Part shown: one piece after another, positions 21,652 through 34,640 of the stretch
How positions within the stretch are numbered: the stretch's first letter is position 1
Layout: each line of letters begins with the position of its first letter
NCBI GenBank assembly: GCA_038501625.1
Contig: JAZAYU010000116.1
Location: forward strand, 558,001 to 622,000
Source: Corbicula japonica
Taxonomy: Eukaryota > Mollusca > Bivalvia > Venerida > Cyrenidae
Direction of reading: 5' to 3'
DNA: 64,000 nucleotides
Translations under genes and position numbers: made by a program
The notes under the pieces: generated by a model
What the model saw: only the letters and a program-made list of their open reading frames with translations
What the model was told of the DNA's origin: nothing
The model's database searches: none

Positions 21652-24600
21652 AATCCCGCTTCACAGCCATCGAAACGAAGGAAAGTTGAGATTACCTCTT
21701 CTGAAGTTGATATATCGTCGCTGACGAAGACGAATATCAATCCATACCGAAACTTAACACGTGAAGAAGCTGAGTGTCCAGCCCTGGACGACCAAAGAGA
21801 AGAAAATACAGTTTTCTCACCGTTACAAACCAGAGCTGCTAGAAAAGCTAAATCTGTGAGTATACCAAAGAAAAAGACACGAACAAGAAATGTTAAGATT
21901 GATTCCAAACAGAAACTTATATCGGAGTCATTTGGAAGTTCTGGGCAAGAGAAAGGGGACGTTACTCTTACTGAGGATGTTACTTCAGCTTGGGATGATC
22001 ATGATGCAGACACAGTTACAGCTACACCACAAAAAGCTGTTACCTCGCAGTCTGCTGCCAGATCCAGGAAGAGAACAAGAACTTCAAAAAAATCAAACAC
22101 AGACACTTTGTCTGATGAGGCTACACCAGAGAAACTTTCTCGACAACCCCCGGAATCATCTGAGAAAACGGATTCTAAAGCAAGAAAAAAGCTGCAGATG
22201 AAGCATATTCCACCACAGGTAGTTTCTTGTACTATTTAGTTTTGTGTTTAATTAATAAATTTATTAGTATATCTCTTTGGAAACGCATTTTGTTGATTGC
22301 TAGTTTTGTCAACTTTGTTTGTTTTTTTTAACAAAATGTTTAGCATGGATGCATCTTGACTTAAAATATGACTTAAAAAATAAATGTCACCAGGCTTGTT
22401 ACAATTTTATTGAGCTTTTGATGTTGACAGATTTACCATACATGTGATAACTGAAATGGGTCAAACCAGGATTTTCAGCTGGATTACAGGGCTCTCGCTA
22501 GACTGAAAATTTAGGGAGAAGTGACTTCTCCCTCAGCTCAGCTTAGGGAGAAGTGAGGAGACTTCAGGGAGAAGTGGGAGACTTTCGTGACAAATGATGT
22601 ATACGGTGCTTTTACCATCTTATCTATTAAGTTTTGTATGAAAAAAGAACAACAATCACATACTAAAACATTATTTGATGAATAAACACCATTTATGCAT
22701 ACTAAATATAGTAACACTGTCACTAAAGCATTTCATCAGGTATAAGACTGTTATGATGTCATCTAGCTTATAAAACCAACTACATGATCTTAAGTTTATT
22801 TGCAAGCACTAGCATAAAGCAACACTTAACAAAATGTGATGGCAAAACATGATACTGGTATTTGTTATAAAACTGTCATGGTATCATAGCATAAAACCAC
22901 TTAAAGTTTCATTTGCAATCAACAGCATGATATCTAGTCTCTTTACATAGAATAAATTTTCCTAACTTTCTCATTTTTCCACAAGTTTAATGCACGGCCG
23001 TAATCCATGGCACACGGCTCTGGTCCATCCTCTACAATCCTCATGAGGTCATCAAGGGTTTTGCTTTTCATAGAAGTTCTCAGTTTAGATTTAATGCTGT
23101 TTTGTGTACTAAACCCACGTTCACATTTCACACTTGTCATAGGGATTACACTACAGCACTTTAGTATCACTGTCATGTTTGGAAAGTCATCATTTTTCAT
23201 GAGAGCCTGGAGAATGTCATTCACAGTGGATTCTCCATAACTTCCCTTTGCCAGCCTTTTGTAGTTCTGATATTCTGACCTGATATTTTCTACTGAAGGC
23301 AAGTGTTGCTCAAAGTGCTTAGCCAAAGTTTGTATTTCAGAAAGTCCATACTTTGCCACATTAGTTACACAGGAAATGTGTTTGGGGTTTACACAGTCCA
23401 TGCAGTTAACCAAGTCACAGTCTTGAAACCTGTCTTCAAGATTTCCAGTCAGCTTCTCGATGTACAGTAGAGCCACTTATGTGAGAATATTTTGCTGTTG
23501 CTGGTAATAGTGTAGCTCTGGGCAGTAACCAACACACTCTTCCACATCTTCCTCTGAATCCTCCTCCTCATCATCATCATTACCAGTGAATCCTTCAAAG
23601 GCATAGTTACTGTTAATGGAATCTATCATGCTTTGACAGTCAGATTCTGCCAGTGGTCTCTGATAGGTCACTTTCTCCTCACTAACTTGCACAAACTTGG
23701 ACAGCTTTTCAACAAACACACCTTCAACTTCAAGCATGTCCTGCAAACTTTCACAGACACTTGTCACATATGGCTGTATTGAGCAGAAGTCTACGTCTCA
23801 GACTGGAACTTCTTGGATAACCTGGTCATAAATGGTAGAATGTCCAGCATTAGATCGGTAAGCGCAATGAACTTGAACTGTCTCACTTCATGCAAGATGC
23901 CCTTAGCTGCTGCATCAAATACTGCTTCTCTCTCAAGAGTCATCACCAAAGCAGGGTAACTTCGATATACAACTTGCACAACATGTTCCAAACTAAGCCA
24001 TCTCACTGAATGTACCTCAGCAAACTTGAGCTCTGGCATACGAAGCAGTTTCTGGACTGCATGAAGTCTGTTGGAACGCAAGGCTGAATTCTGGAAGTAT
24101 CGGAATATATTCATGATTGTTCGGGAGTAACTTTCCATTTCAGGCACACATTTGGCAGCTTGTGAAGTGGCTAGTGCAGTACGATGGGCTACACAATGAA
24201 CTCCAACTAACAATGGGCTATAGTCCTTCAACAGTTTCACAACACCACCAGTCCTTCCGGTCATCACACTAGCACCATCCGTACCGATACCGACCATCTT
24301 AGTTATGTCCAAACCCTTACTCCTAAGTTTATCTACAACCAACTGAATAATGTTCACAGCTGGTGCTGATCCTTCCTCTAGTATCTGCTTGTTGCTAAGT
24401 AAGCAGAAGTTCAGTCCGGAATCTGATACATACTGAGCGTATATTATTAATCGTTTCAGATTGCCCATGTCCGTGCTTTCATCAATTGTAAGTCCATACA
24501 CACCACAATTATTTAGCTCTTTCAACTTATCCTCAAGAATGACAGTGGAAGGCATGTTGCAGTTCACTTACACTTTGGTTGCTTGTATAGTCACTCCCAG

Positions 24601-27600
24601 AAAATGAAACACCAAGGTTACTAACATATCCAACTAAATGCTTAATTTCTTCCTTGGGTAGTTCTCTCTTGGCGATATGATACGCTGTTTTCAACAGATT
24701 CAGTACCATTTCGTCATCTTTGGTAAGCTTGGCAGCCAGCAGCTTTTGCATTGGTTTTTGGGAGCTAAGTGTTGACCGCTGGATGGCATCCAAATGTTGG
24801 TCAGCTGAAAATACAAACACAATTATTACTGCAAATTAAACACAGGTATTATCGAAATAATTTTAATAATCTACATTTAATATGGCCAGAACTCGGCAAT
24901 AACCAAACACAAATAATCTATATTATTATTATTTTTATTTTATTTTATTTTGGGGGAAGGGGGCAAAGAAAACAAAATTTTCATGCATTGCTATATAAAA
25001 GCCGAGTTTCAATATGCTTATGAAGTTCTAAGTTACTTGCGTAACCTTTATTGAAAGAAACACGAATGCAACAATTTTACTTGACAAGATGCATGCCTGC
25101 CATGGTTAGTGGTCTTTGCTGCAGTTGCATGACCTATAGCGTACGCGCTGTTAATCTTAGCTTGTCTGCACAATTTGCAATGCCAAAGACCTTTAAGAGT
25201 CCTGAATATACCAGTCAAAGTCAGCCTGAGTCAACTGTTTCGTGAATTTTTTCTTAGTTGGAGTTCCTACAATTTTCGCATCAGAATCTTCTGATTCCGA
25301 TAGCTTTTGTTTACTCCCTGGTTTGGGCGAATCCCCCTGTAGCCAGGACATAAGAGACATTTCTGATCGTTAATTTACAACTGATTCTCAAAAATGACGA
25401 GAAATACAAGTGCCTCACAACTTATAAATCAATGAAAATGCATGAATTATTTTCGTCATTCGCACCTTTATAATTGGCAGGTTCCATCTTTTAATATAAG
25501 ATTTACTCATCAGGTTGGCAATAAAGGCTTTCAATTAGCGATATCAGTGTGTATAAACAAATTATGCGACACTTACCCGCTTTAAAAGAATGCCGACATA
25601 CACAAACTGTCACCAGTCGTAATTGGCAATTATCAAACAATCATAAATTCATAATTGACACGACGACCAAATTAGAATTTACACACCAGCTTACATCACG
25701 GTATCATATCCTTGATTTGCATGTAATGTTTACCGAGAGCCAGTATTGATTTTCCTTATATGGAAAGTAGGCGGAGCTAAAGATATCGGATGACAAGCGA
25801 CGAGATTTCTCCAGTTAGGTAAATATACATGAGAAATGGGAAGACAAATTTGGTAAGTTTTACGTTAGCTGCTTCTGAATTTTTTAAGGCGAAGTCATTT
25901 CCGCTTTGATGCTTGGACAAGGCGAAGTTTGACCGGATCGGGCGCCTTCTTCTCCCTAGTCGCCCCCTCGCGAGAGCCCTGGATTAAGGGGCTAAAAACT
26001 GGATTTTTTATAGACTTGAATTTCAGCGTTTGATAAACTTTGATGAAAAAAAAACTTCACATTAAGTAAATTGACGGTGTTATCATTAGCACATTTCATA
26101 AATAGCCCATACAAAACATGATATACAGCAAATACAAAACATTAACATTAAAAGTCATTATACATGTTATAAGACAATAAGAGGAAACTAATGGATAATT
26201 GATTTACAGATAAGTGAATTGCAGCCAGCTGACACCCCAGTTGAAACAAGGTCATCGGAGGAGCAGATCAACCCAACAAGTGCCATATCTAAAAATGTTG
26301 CTGCAACTCTAGAAAAGTGCAAAAACCTCCATGCTAATAAACACCAGGTAAACAAATTAAAGGTTTATAGGAAACAAGGGATAGTTACAGGAAATGGTGC
26401 AGGGACTTCGGTATTGGGAATTTTTTGTCTACTCTCAAGATGAAACAGATTTAACTTAAAATTTACAACTTGCATAAAAAGGCATTCACTCACCTTTCCT
26501 TAGTGTAGATCAAGATCAGCCGGCACATCCATGCTGTCTGATTAGGATCTGTACTGGTCGCATTTTGGTCAGAAATAACTTTACGAATCAGGGCTTTTTC
26601 ATCTAGTCTCGCGGGGTCATTAATGGGCCCCATTTCCAATGCCCAATAGAGACCATTTTTCCAATTTCAAGAAAAAAATTCCCAATTTCAAGAAAAAAAA
26701 TCCCATTTCAACAGAAATAACTTTTTTGCCTAGAAATAGAATCAAAAAAGAGGAATATAATGAAGGGACTTTTCAAATTACATCATTAGTTTGTTTACTT
26801 TTGATTGGTGATCTGTGAAACCTACATTCCTTGAATTTATGTAAGCAACCTGTGTAAAACCAGTGTATACCGTGAAAAAGAAACCAATTTGGCCAGGGGC
26901 CTTTTTCCCAAAACCCCTAAAAAAGCCATGCGAATCAAATATGCCCACACGTAAGATGTGTATTTATGGAGGAAATGTTAAGGTCACATATCAAAAACTG
27001 GCCTCCAATTAATTAAAAAAAAATTGTTGTCCTGAGATGTTCTTTTTTAAGTTTGGGGTCAACATTGCAGATCTCTGTTTTCCTAAAAAATCCATATGTT
27101 ATCAGCAATGTTGCCAGGTGATCTTAATAAGACCATCATGTTGAATGTTTTATTATTATGGACTGATCATGTTTTTTGCAGACTACAAAATCTACAGTTG
27201 AAGACATGAAGGCCAAACTGGGTAAAGTCACAAACTTAGATGATCTGAAGCAGCGACTTGCACTGATGAAAGAAACAAGGGGAAAAATACAAGCTCCAAA
27301 ACTTCAGAAGTTTGATAAAGTAGAGATAAAGACAGAAAGGTTTGCATAATTTTGGGATTATTAAAAATTGGTAAATAATAAAAGTATAGTTTATATCCAT
27401 CTTTTCTAGATAGATTTTCCAAATTTTCACATGTGCTTTTGCCTTAACAAAGGTTAATCATTTCTTAACCCTTTACTGAGTGGATATAATTAATTTATGT
27501 TCAAAAGAGTAGATCCAGTTCAGTCTGAATAAAATTGTTTTCTGATCTGCTAGTGGCTTCTTGGTCAGAAATAATCGATAAACCTATACATGAACATTGA

Positions 27601-30600
27601 ATGCATTAATGTGCAGCCTGATCTGAATATTCACTGATACAAATGCCATATTCCATGGAGTAAAAGGTTCTACGTAGGAAAGGGTTATAGTTCAAGGCTG
27701 TCTACTTACAGTGATGTAAAGCCAACAGTACCAGCCTATGAGAGGTTTCACCATTTAGCAACACCAGCTGCACCTACACTGAGTCTGCCCTACAAATACC
27801 GACTGCTTGCAGAGCAGTTCCGAGGAACGGACCAAGTGGTGAGCATGCTTCACAACCGGAATGAGATTTGTACCTTCTCCAAGCTGAAGGTTGCTGTACA
27901 GGAACTCACTAAAAGGTAGTCTTCACTTAACAAGTATATTTATATCATGCTTGGGATTTAAGATGTTTGTGTCTTTCCATTTTAATGATTTAGATATTTG
28001 AAGGGAGGTTAACTGTATTTTTCAAATTACATTGCTTGGAACCCAACATATTGGAGTATTCACACAAACTCTCTCCCTTCATCATTATCCACAAATTGGT
28101 TACAGGGATTATATCCTTAAAATAATTACAAATGTTTATAACCAGCAAGATTTACTTAGGTTTATAATTTTTACAGGAATTTTGAGACCAAACATCTTGC
28201 TCAGATTAAGACGGTATACCCAGAGGCTTATGAACTGAGACAAGAGAAAGGCTTGCAGAACATGCAGGGTTTCCGAGAACCTGGGTACCAGCTTACTGTA
28301 GAGGCACGACTTAGTGGAGAAGGTAGCATAAAGTTAACATTTATTGCACTTTGTCTCTGTCAAACTAAGTTATTTGCCTTACATGATCTAGTATTTTTCC
28401 AGTTTTCCTTCCATTGTAAGATAAACATGGTTTGATACCTGTTTTTTGAGACTGACTGATTTGGTGCTGTCACGAAAATGTTAAGAGGAAAAAATTTTCA
28501 AGTAATTAGTCAGGTCATACAAAGTTGATGCAAAAATAAGTGGAAGTTGTAAGTGTTTTATTTGGCTAGATGTGGATGCAAGTTTCTCTGCTGATGCATT
28601 TTCCATAGGCAATAGAATTGGTTGTTGTTCTTGTTTTTTCAAACAAGTCTGTAACTGTGTCATTTATGAATCTGAATATTCATGTTACATCAATATTTGT
28701 TTTAGACCCATGAGATAATCACATTGGTGTTTAATTGACTTGTTTACTCATAATTTTGTTAAGCAATGCAGCATAGCTAAAATTATTTGCTTTTTTATTC
28801 AAATTGTACAAATATTTTACTTACAGATGATAAGAAAAAAGGAAGAGAAACATTCATGGCATCACATCTTTTATCTAGGAGAAATATATTCCACAATGAC
28901 CTGATTAACATTGTCAAGAAACATCACAAGGTATAATCTATTTTTATACACATTTTTTGGAAAAATGGACATGTTAAAGGAATTCTTTTGGCAGGCAGGC
29001 AGGATCAACAGCAGTTTTCTGCTGTTTAACTTCACTTATGCTTGTCCAGTCTTTACCAGATTTGGTCAGAATGTTTAAGGTTGTAACATCTTAGCAAAGT
29101 TTGAGAACAGGCAGATTGCTCAGTTCAGTATAGTAATTGTCCTTTTATTGCTGATATTAGAGCAACAAAGTATTGTCCTCTCCTACTTGGAAGTCCAATC
29201 CTTTAAACTGTCCACCAAACATGGTCAGAATGCTTACTGGCATATCAATGATATCATCTTTACCAAGTTGGTTAACCAAACAGATTGCTTCAGTGACTGG
29301 TATAATGGAATATGACCAAATAAGCTCTATAAACTTTTTTTTTAATTTGGTTGGTTGATCCTGCCTTGATTTTTATTGGTCTAAATGTTTATGGGCACAG
29401 TATCTTCTGAATTCATGAAGTAGCCAAGCCACAGCTGTTTGGAGTTACTGCCCTTTAATCGCAGGACAGCATTTATCTGCTATTTAACTTGGAGAGAAGA
29501 TCTCTGCGAGGTAACTGGCCAGATTGTCTCAACCAGAATGTGTTAATTTGGTTAAAATGTTGTTAACTTGCCAAAATCTTGCCAAATAGCCATGTCTGCT
29601 CTACAAGTATTTTGTGGCTGTTGTTTATGTTTTATACTGAACCAAACTTGGTGAAAACATTTGGGTTCACTTTTAAAAGTGAATTTGAAAACCTTATCAT
29701 CATTTGAATCTAACTTTTTTTCTTCTGATGAAAATATGCAGTTGTTCATATTTTTTCAGGAGTTTTTAGCCAAGTTAAGTCATCCACTGTCCATCCCTGA
29801 TGATAAGATAACAAGGTGGCACCCCAAGTTCCCACTAGATGAGGTGCCAGATATCCCAGAAAGTTCCCTTCCTCAGCCCCCAGATGTACAAACACTCCAG
29901 ACTGCCCAGGATGTGTTGCAGAGCACCAGAGGAAAAGTGGATCCTAAGGTATTTATTAAAATTGCCCAGAACCCAACAGCTTGTTACTTCAATTTAGCCT
30001 TAAATGGCACCTTTACAACAGCAAAAAATCAGTTAATCCTAATTTCTGACCAGAAAACCCCCAAATTTCCAAGTTATTCTTGGCGAAACTATTGGACATT
30101 CAAAATGCTGACTGCAGCTGAACATTAAATTGTTTCAAGTAATTAACAAGTGTACCCACCTGATAAATTGAAATAGTCCCCTGACGATTATAAGGAACAT
30201 ATGCTAATCTTCAATCAAACACACAATATAATATATAAATCTAATTTCTCAACTGTTTGTTGCCAGTCTTGTAATAAGTTTTAATTTGGTATTTACCAAT
30301 GGAAAATAAGCACAAATTTTCTTAATTTGACTGGTATTTTCTTTTCTGCAACCAGTCACTAAGATTAAATTGTTTAATAACTGAAACTTCTGTTAAATTT
30401 TGTATTACTTATTAAAAAGCCACCTTTGCAGTATTAATTGTACAGTTGATTTTAGCCAAATTATGAGCAGTTCTATTTGTAAAAAAATTACAATAAAAAA
30501 GACTGTTAATCAGGGTTGGGCGGTAAATACCACCCCCGGTATTTACCGGTGGTATTTACCGGTATTTACCGTCCTGGAAAATACTCCCCATAGTGGCAAA

Positions 30601-33377
30601 TACTGGAAAATACTGGCAAATACTACTCAAATGAGTTTTTTTGCCTTAAAATACTGCAGAAATCTTAACTTAGTTGACTGTTATTAATGTACAGTCCAGT
30701 CGCGATTTTACGAATAGGCATCGGACCGAGCCGATTATTCGTAAAATCACATTTTTCGTAGTATTGCATTTTTGATAGTTTTGGTTGATGATACCGCCGC
30801 AAATCGTCAATGTCGTTATATGATGTAATGTGTCATTGTTGTGATATGTAAAGGTTAATAAATAAATAAAACAAAGAAAAGAAATGTTCGATGTAGTTAA
30901 TGTATTGTGAAATTACATGTTATCATTAATCAATTAAAATTAAGATTCAGCTAACCTCCCTTTGAAAAAAAACCCGGGCCCTTCATAAATTGCTCAGAAT
31001 GCCGATATCAGTTTACTGAATTAATAATCACCGTAGTAATAAGATTATGCAGAATTAAAAGGCAGAAGTAGATTACAATTGTTTCAAATTCATACAATTT
31101 CAAACATTTGACATTTAATCACTCAACTGTTTGTAACAAGCAAACACGCCCGATGGTTGTTTACAGAGCATTTCGTGTCACAACTGTTTGGGTCGATAAT
31201 TGCTCAACAAAACAAGAACGGATATCGCTCGAAAAGGTGTGAAAATGACCTGCCTGACCGAAATTCGTTAAATTGCATTCTTATTGCACTGGAAATAAGC
31301 TTAAGGGACTGTCATAATTATTCGCTAAATCGCATTTTTCGTTAAATCGCAATTCGTTCGATCGCATCTTTTTTATATTGAATAAAGAAGGAATACGGAT
31401 GGGACCGGCTGCCTTATTCGTAGTATTCCGTTATTTCGTAAAATCGCGACTCGACTGTATAATCATAAACATAATTAAATTAATCAGATATTTTAATTAA
31501 ATTTCATATCAGATGAAGACTTTAAGCACTTAAAGTAAATATAAAATCTTAAAGAACTGTCTTTTTTTACTTAGAACATAAAAATACAGCAGGTGGGAAA
31601 TTAATGCTGATCCACCTGTTCACCTGGCCGTGACACTTAACAAGCAAGGCCATGAGGTCTAGACTATTAAAACATGTTTCCTACATGGAGCTGTAATAGT
31701 GGGGCAACAGAAACAACAGTAAAGTGTCATAAATAACCTATAGGATTCTTCTAGGTGCAAGTAAATGGTTGTGTACTGGTATGAATGCAGAAAGCTGCCA
31801 AACTGGTGTTCTGTTACAGATATCTTTGGGGAAAAGAAGAGATTGCCTGGTAGACAGAGACTTCTTTGTATCTAACCTTATTTGTTATTGTACTAATGTA
31901 TATTTAATTAAGTTGTGTACATTACTTTTTATAATTAAAATTAACCCTCTTAAATGCTGAATCCATTATTGTTAATAATTGAATTTTGAAGTTGTCCAAA
32001 TGCTGACTAAAAGGAATACATTGTATTGCATAAATTCCATGGGTGGTCAATTTAAATGACCACTTTTTCAGTACTTCAATAATTATTTATTATGTATAAG
32101 TGATAACCGTGTTAAACTTAATTATAATAATATAATGTCAGTTGATGTGTAAACTTGAAATTATATATATGATTCTGATAATAGGTATATTTGTATAAAT
32201 TCAAGACAGTTCAATTCAATCGACCAGTAATTGCCAGTATTTGCCGGTAAATACCACCGGCATGGAAAATACTCATATTTGCCGGCATTTTGCCAACCCT
32301 GCTGTTAATTGAATTGGTTAGGGTACATGTGTTGACAAGTATTGGTATTTGACGTTTCAGATTGTTGCGGCTCTGAAGGCCACAATAAAAGAAGAGAAAT
32401 CTGAGGTGGTCACTAACTCTCCCTTAAAACCTGTCACTCCTTCCTCAGCCAACAAACCGGCTGCAGGAAACCTCAAGGGTGTACCACTCTCATTGCTGGA
32501 AAAGATCCGAGCCAAGGAAGCCGCCAACACAACAGCAGCACTTACCCGTGATCCCAAGGCGGAGAAACGACTAGTGATGATGAAACGATTACCAGATATT
32601 ATGAGAATTATCCGATCTCAGTTTGTGACAGATAAGAAGCCAGCATTGACTCTAGACTCTGTTATACAGAGGATTCTAGATAGCTACAAGTCATGCCTTG
32701 CTCTAGGTTTGTTTTATTTCAGCATAGTAAAAATTCTTTTGTCTTGTTGTTACACAATACTTTTAACTAACCAGTATTTCATGTGTTCCTGAAAAATACT
32801 TATGTAAATCAAGTAAAGGGGATTGAGCTCTTGATCTATAATGATCTATACTTACATACACAAAATGTACAACAGATCTGCTTGTTAATGCTCGTTTGAA
32901 GTGCTTCTATTGTCATTGATAAGGAGACTTCCAATACCACTGATCTGGAGTGCTTGTGTTACCATTGTTATTTCGTCACCTCAGTGCAAAAACAGTACAA
33001 GTACAATTGAAATATTAAGGAAATACATGTATACCATTACTGCCTATCTTACCCTTGTAAATGGGAATGAACTGAGCAAAATTTGTGTTAGCTTAAAAGT
33101 TTTGTTCTGTTAACACAGGTTAAAAAAATACATTCAAATTGGAAGATTGCTGAAATCTACATAAAACATGAAGATAACACGAAAACAAAAGTATATAATA
33201 TTTTTATATTGTGTTTCAGGAGACATTGAGCCTCACATTGACCTGTGTATCGAGCTTGTACCAGAGTGGATCTCCATGGTGCAGATCAAAAAAGGAAAAT
33301 ACCTCAAGATAGACAGAAATATTGAACTGCAACATCTTGTAGATAAAGTGAACAATATTGCCAAAGGCAAGAAGTAA
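21607..33377 (+). CDS. CDT1: DNA replication licensing factor CDT1, complete, 9 exons
   Basis: Exons: 21607-22218, 26210-26347, 27182-27339, 27712-27915, 28177-28322, 28827-28930, 29760-29948, 32361-32706, 33220-33377. They join to 2055 nt, i.e. 684 residues plus TAA, against about 546 in human. CDT1 loads MCM2-7 onto origins in G1 and is destroyed in S phase. The N-terminus (MSQGKVTDFFSSRKR) is a PCNA-binding degron: Gln3, Val6, Thr7-Asp8, Phe9-Phe10 and a basic residue four places on, as read by CRL4-Cdt2. A basic KRRK follows, then a long disordered region. Exons 4-6 encode the geminin-binding winged helix (LPYKYRLLAEQF, MLHNRNEICTFSKLK). Exons 8-9 encode the C-terminal MCM-binding winged helix (VMMKRLPDIMRIIRSQF to LQHLVDKVNNIAKGKK). 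The ATG was chosen because the degron must sit at the extreme N-terminus; an upstream in-frame extension from 21574 lacks an ATG start. Confidence 0.95.
22487..25978 (-). mobile_element. hAT-superfamily transposon in CDT1 intron 1
   Basis: The left end reads CAGGGCTCTCGC (22487-22498) and the right end is its inverted copy (25970-25981), with GGGAGAAG repeated inside both ends. The 8 bp word CTGGATTA lies at 22479-22486 and 25979-25986. This is the 8 bp target duplication expected of hAT elements, although it overlaps the last bases of the right inverted repeat, so the exact border is uncertain by about 3 bp. The element is about 3.5 kb, reads opposite to CDT1, and carries a degraded transposase-like gene (22943-25360). 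Confidence 0.85.
22943..25360 (-). pseudogene. Broken hAT transposase-like gene (ZNF862-like)
   Basis: The start ATG is at 25360 (MSLMSWLQGD). A first segment runs into a stop near 25205, and a shifted frame continues with a zinc-finger-like LWHCKLCRQAKI. A likely intron separates this from the second segment, whose acceptor is at about 24805. The following blocks include LTIDESTD, GIGTDGASVMTG, HCVAHRTAL and, at the end, the hAT dimerisation motif IPMTSVKCERGFSTQNSIKS. The reading frame shifts near 24565 and near 23803, and an in-frame TAA lies at 23477-23479. The blocks match the hAT-derived ZNF862/KIAA1586-like proteins by eye. Four separate lesions indicate an inactive copy rather than a domesticated gene, unless they are assembly errors. 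Confidence 0.8.
26470..26985. repeat. Family M copy, interrupted, CDT1 intron 2
   Basis: Left part has AGATCAAGATCAGCCGGCACA and TGGTCAGAAATAAC; the right part (26931-26985) has GCCCACACG and TATGGAGGAAATGTTAA. The element at 26590-26930 lies between. Confidence 0.75.
26590..26930. mobile_element. hAT-like short element inside an older repeat, CDT1 intron 2
   Basis: Ends AGGGCTTTTTC and AAAAAAGCCATG are roughly inverted, and CGAATC flanks both sides (26584-26589, 26931-26936). It splits a TTAACCCTTT-family copy whose halves lie at 26470-26589 and 26931-26985. Confidence 0.6.
27466..27672. repeat. Family M copy, CDT1 intron 3
   Basis: TTAACCCTTTACTGAGTGGA at the left, CCATGGAGTAAAAGGTT at the right, TTGGTCAGAAATAATCG in the middle. 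Confidence 0.75.
28931..29759. other. CDT1 intron 6
   Basis: 829 bp between exons 6 and 7 without a recognisable repeat end or coding exon. Introns 4, 5 and 8 of CDT1 (27916-28176, 28323-28826, 32707-33219) are likewise plain. Confidence 0.5.
30511..32301. mobile_element. hAT-like element with 8 bp target duplication, CDT1 intron 7
   Basis: CTGTTAAT flanks both sides (30503-30510 and 32302-32309). Ends are CAGGGTTGGGCGGTAAATAC and, inverted, CAGGGTTGGCAAAATGCCGG. Sub-terminal GGTAAATACCACC words repeat on both sides. 1.8 kb, no transposase ORF; it contains a second element at 30692-31457. Confidence 0.85.
30692..31457. mobile_element. Tc1/mariner-type (pogo-like) element nested in the hAT-like element
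   Basis: TA precedes CAGTCCAGTCGCGATTTTAC at the left, and GTAAAATCGCGACTCGACTG is followed by TA at the right. TA duplication and CAGT ends fit the Tc1/mariner superfamily. 766 bp without a transposase; several ATCGCATTTTTCGTT-like words inside. Confidence 0.75.
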
Positions 33378-33853
33378 TTGACTCTGATCCTAGGTCATTT
33401 GGAGTGACAAGAATGTTTTATGACTTTATCATTCCCATCTTGGAATTTTATTAAAAAAGAAGAAAACAAGCTCAGGAAGTGTTGTTATTCTGATTTGACA
33501 TTAGATAAGAAAAATAATTAGAAAGTATTTAACATTGTAGATTGAATTAATTTATATATACTTGAAATATTTTTAAAGATATTTAAGAAATTGCTGTGGG
33601 CAGTTTGTAATATGTAAGTGAATGATCCCTCCCATCCTTCCCCATCATGAAATGTTTTGAACTTGACATTTTTACCACCTGGTGATTACATTCCACACAC
33701 TGATCCGGAGATACATAACATTATTTTGCATCATTTGATTCATCCCCTACCAAAATAATCTTTGGTACTGCCCTGAGCTATATTTATAAATTCTAATTGA
33801 ATGATCAAACAAAATGTTCTAAGAATCCAAGACTAGATTGAAATTGACCTTGT

Positions 33854-33859
33854 AATAAA
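33854..33859 (+). terminator. Candidate CDT1 polyadenylation signal
   Basis: First AATAAA downstream of the CDT1 stop codon, giving a 3' UTR of roughly 500 nt. No transcript evidence. Confidence 0.4.
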
Positions 33860-34297
33860 TTTTAGTGATTTTTGTGTGGCCCTTTGCCATTAAAAAAGCA
33901 ATACAATGGGGATCACATTTTATGTCATAAAAACATTGGATACTACTTTAATAGTTACTAATATTCTTATGACTATAGGGTTGTGTTGTAGCCAGAATTG
34001 TTAAAACATGTTAACATTAGGCCTTAAGTACATAGATTTGTCATGCACACTTAACATACCAGGTAATTTTGATATTTCTGAATATTTAATCAATAATCAA
34101 TATTTACCTCTCATAATAACAGGGTTGTTATAACATAACTAAAATCTTTATGTCAAAGATGCATTGATGCTATGCCTATTGTTGAACTAGAAATTAGTTG
34201 TATTGACAGTATTTGAGGGCAAAACAAGATTAGATTCGAAGAGTCTTTTTTTAAAACTAACTTGCTGTAATAACATCTTTTGAACAGGAACAATCTT

Positions 34298-34640
34298 TAA
34301 CAATTTACTCCACAGATATACCTTTATCCCAACTTGGGCAAACAGTGAAGATCCATAGCAGCAGGTCAGGGGTTCCACTAGCTGCTTAAGGGTCATTTTG
34401 GTATCTCATTGGTGGATTCTAGCAAATAATGGTCAAAATACCCATAATTTATGGAAAAAATGACCCTTCAGCTAAAATTGTGGGGGTCAAGATGTGGGTT
34501 TTTTAAAATTTCAAGTCAAAGGAAGTCTAAAGGGTCAAATGGAACCCCTGAGCAGGTACATCTGTGCTGTCTGATCAGGATTCCGGAAGGAACCTGTGTA
34601 GATAAGATCAAATTGTTCGATGGTGAAGGAAAAGTATAAC
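34298..34640. repeat. Family M fragment, interrupted, intergenic
   Basis: CAATTTACTCCACAGATATA at the left and ACATCTGTGCTGTCTGATCA after the insertion at 34367-34550. The right end is lost. Confidence 0.6.
34367..34550. mobile_element. 184 bp hAT-like element
   Basis: Ends CAGGGGTTCCACT and AATGGAACCCCTG are inverted; AGCAGGT flanks both sides (34360-34366, 34551-34557). It is inserted into a TTAACCCTTT-family copy (34298-34640). Confidence 0.8.

Noticed and set aside
22943..25360. Domesticated ZNF862-like host gene nested in CDT1
   Set aside because: Terminal inverted repeats, a flanking 8 bp direct repeat and several frame breaks favour a decayed transposon copy.
28481..28663. 60-codon minus-strand ORF in CDT1 intron 5
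   Set aside because: No conserved pattern, no promoter or splice context; plain intron.
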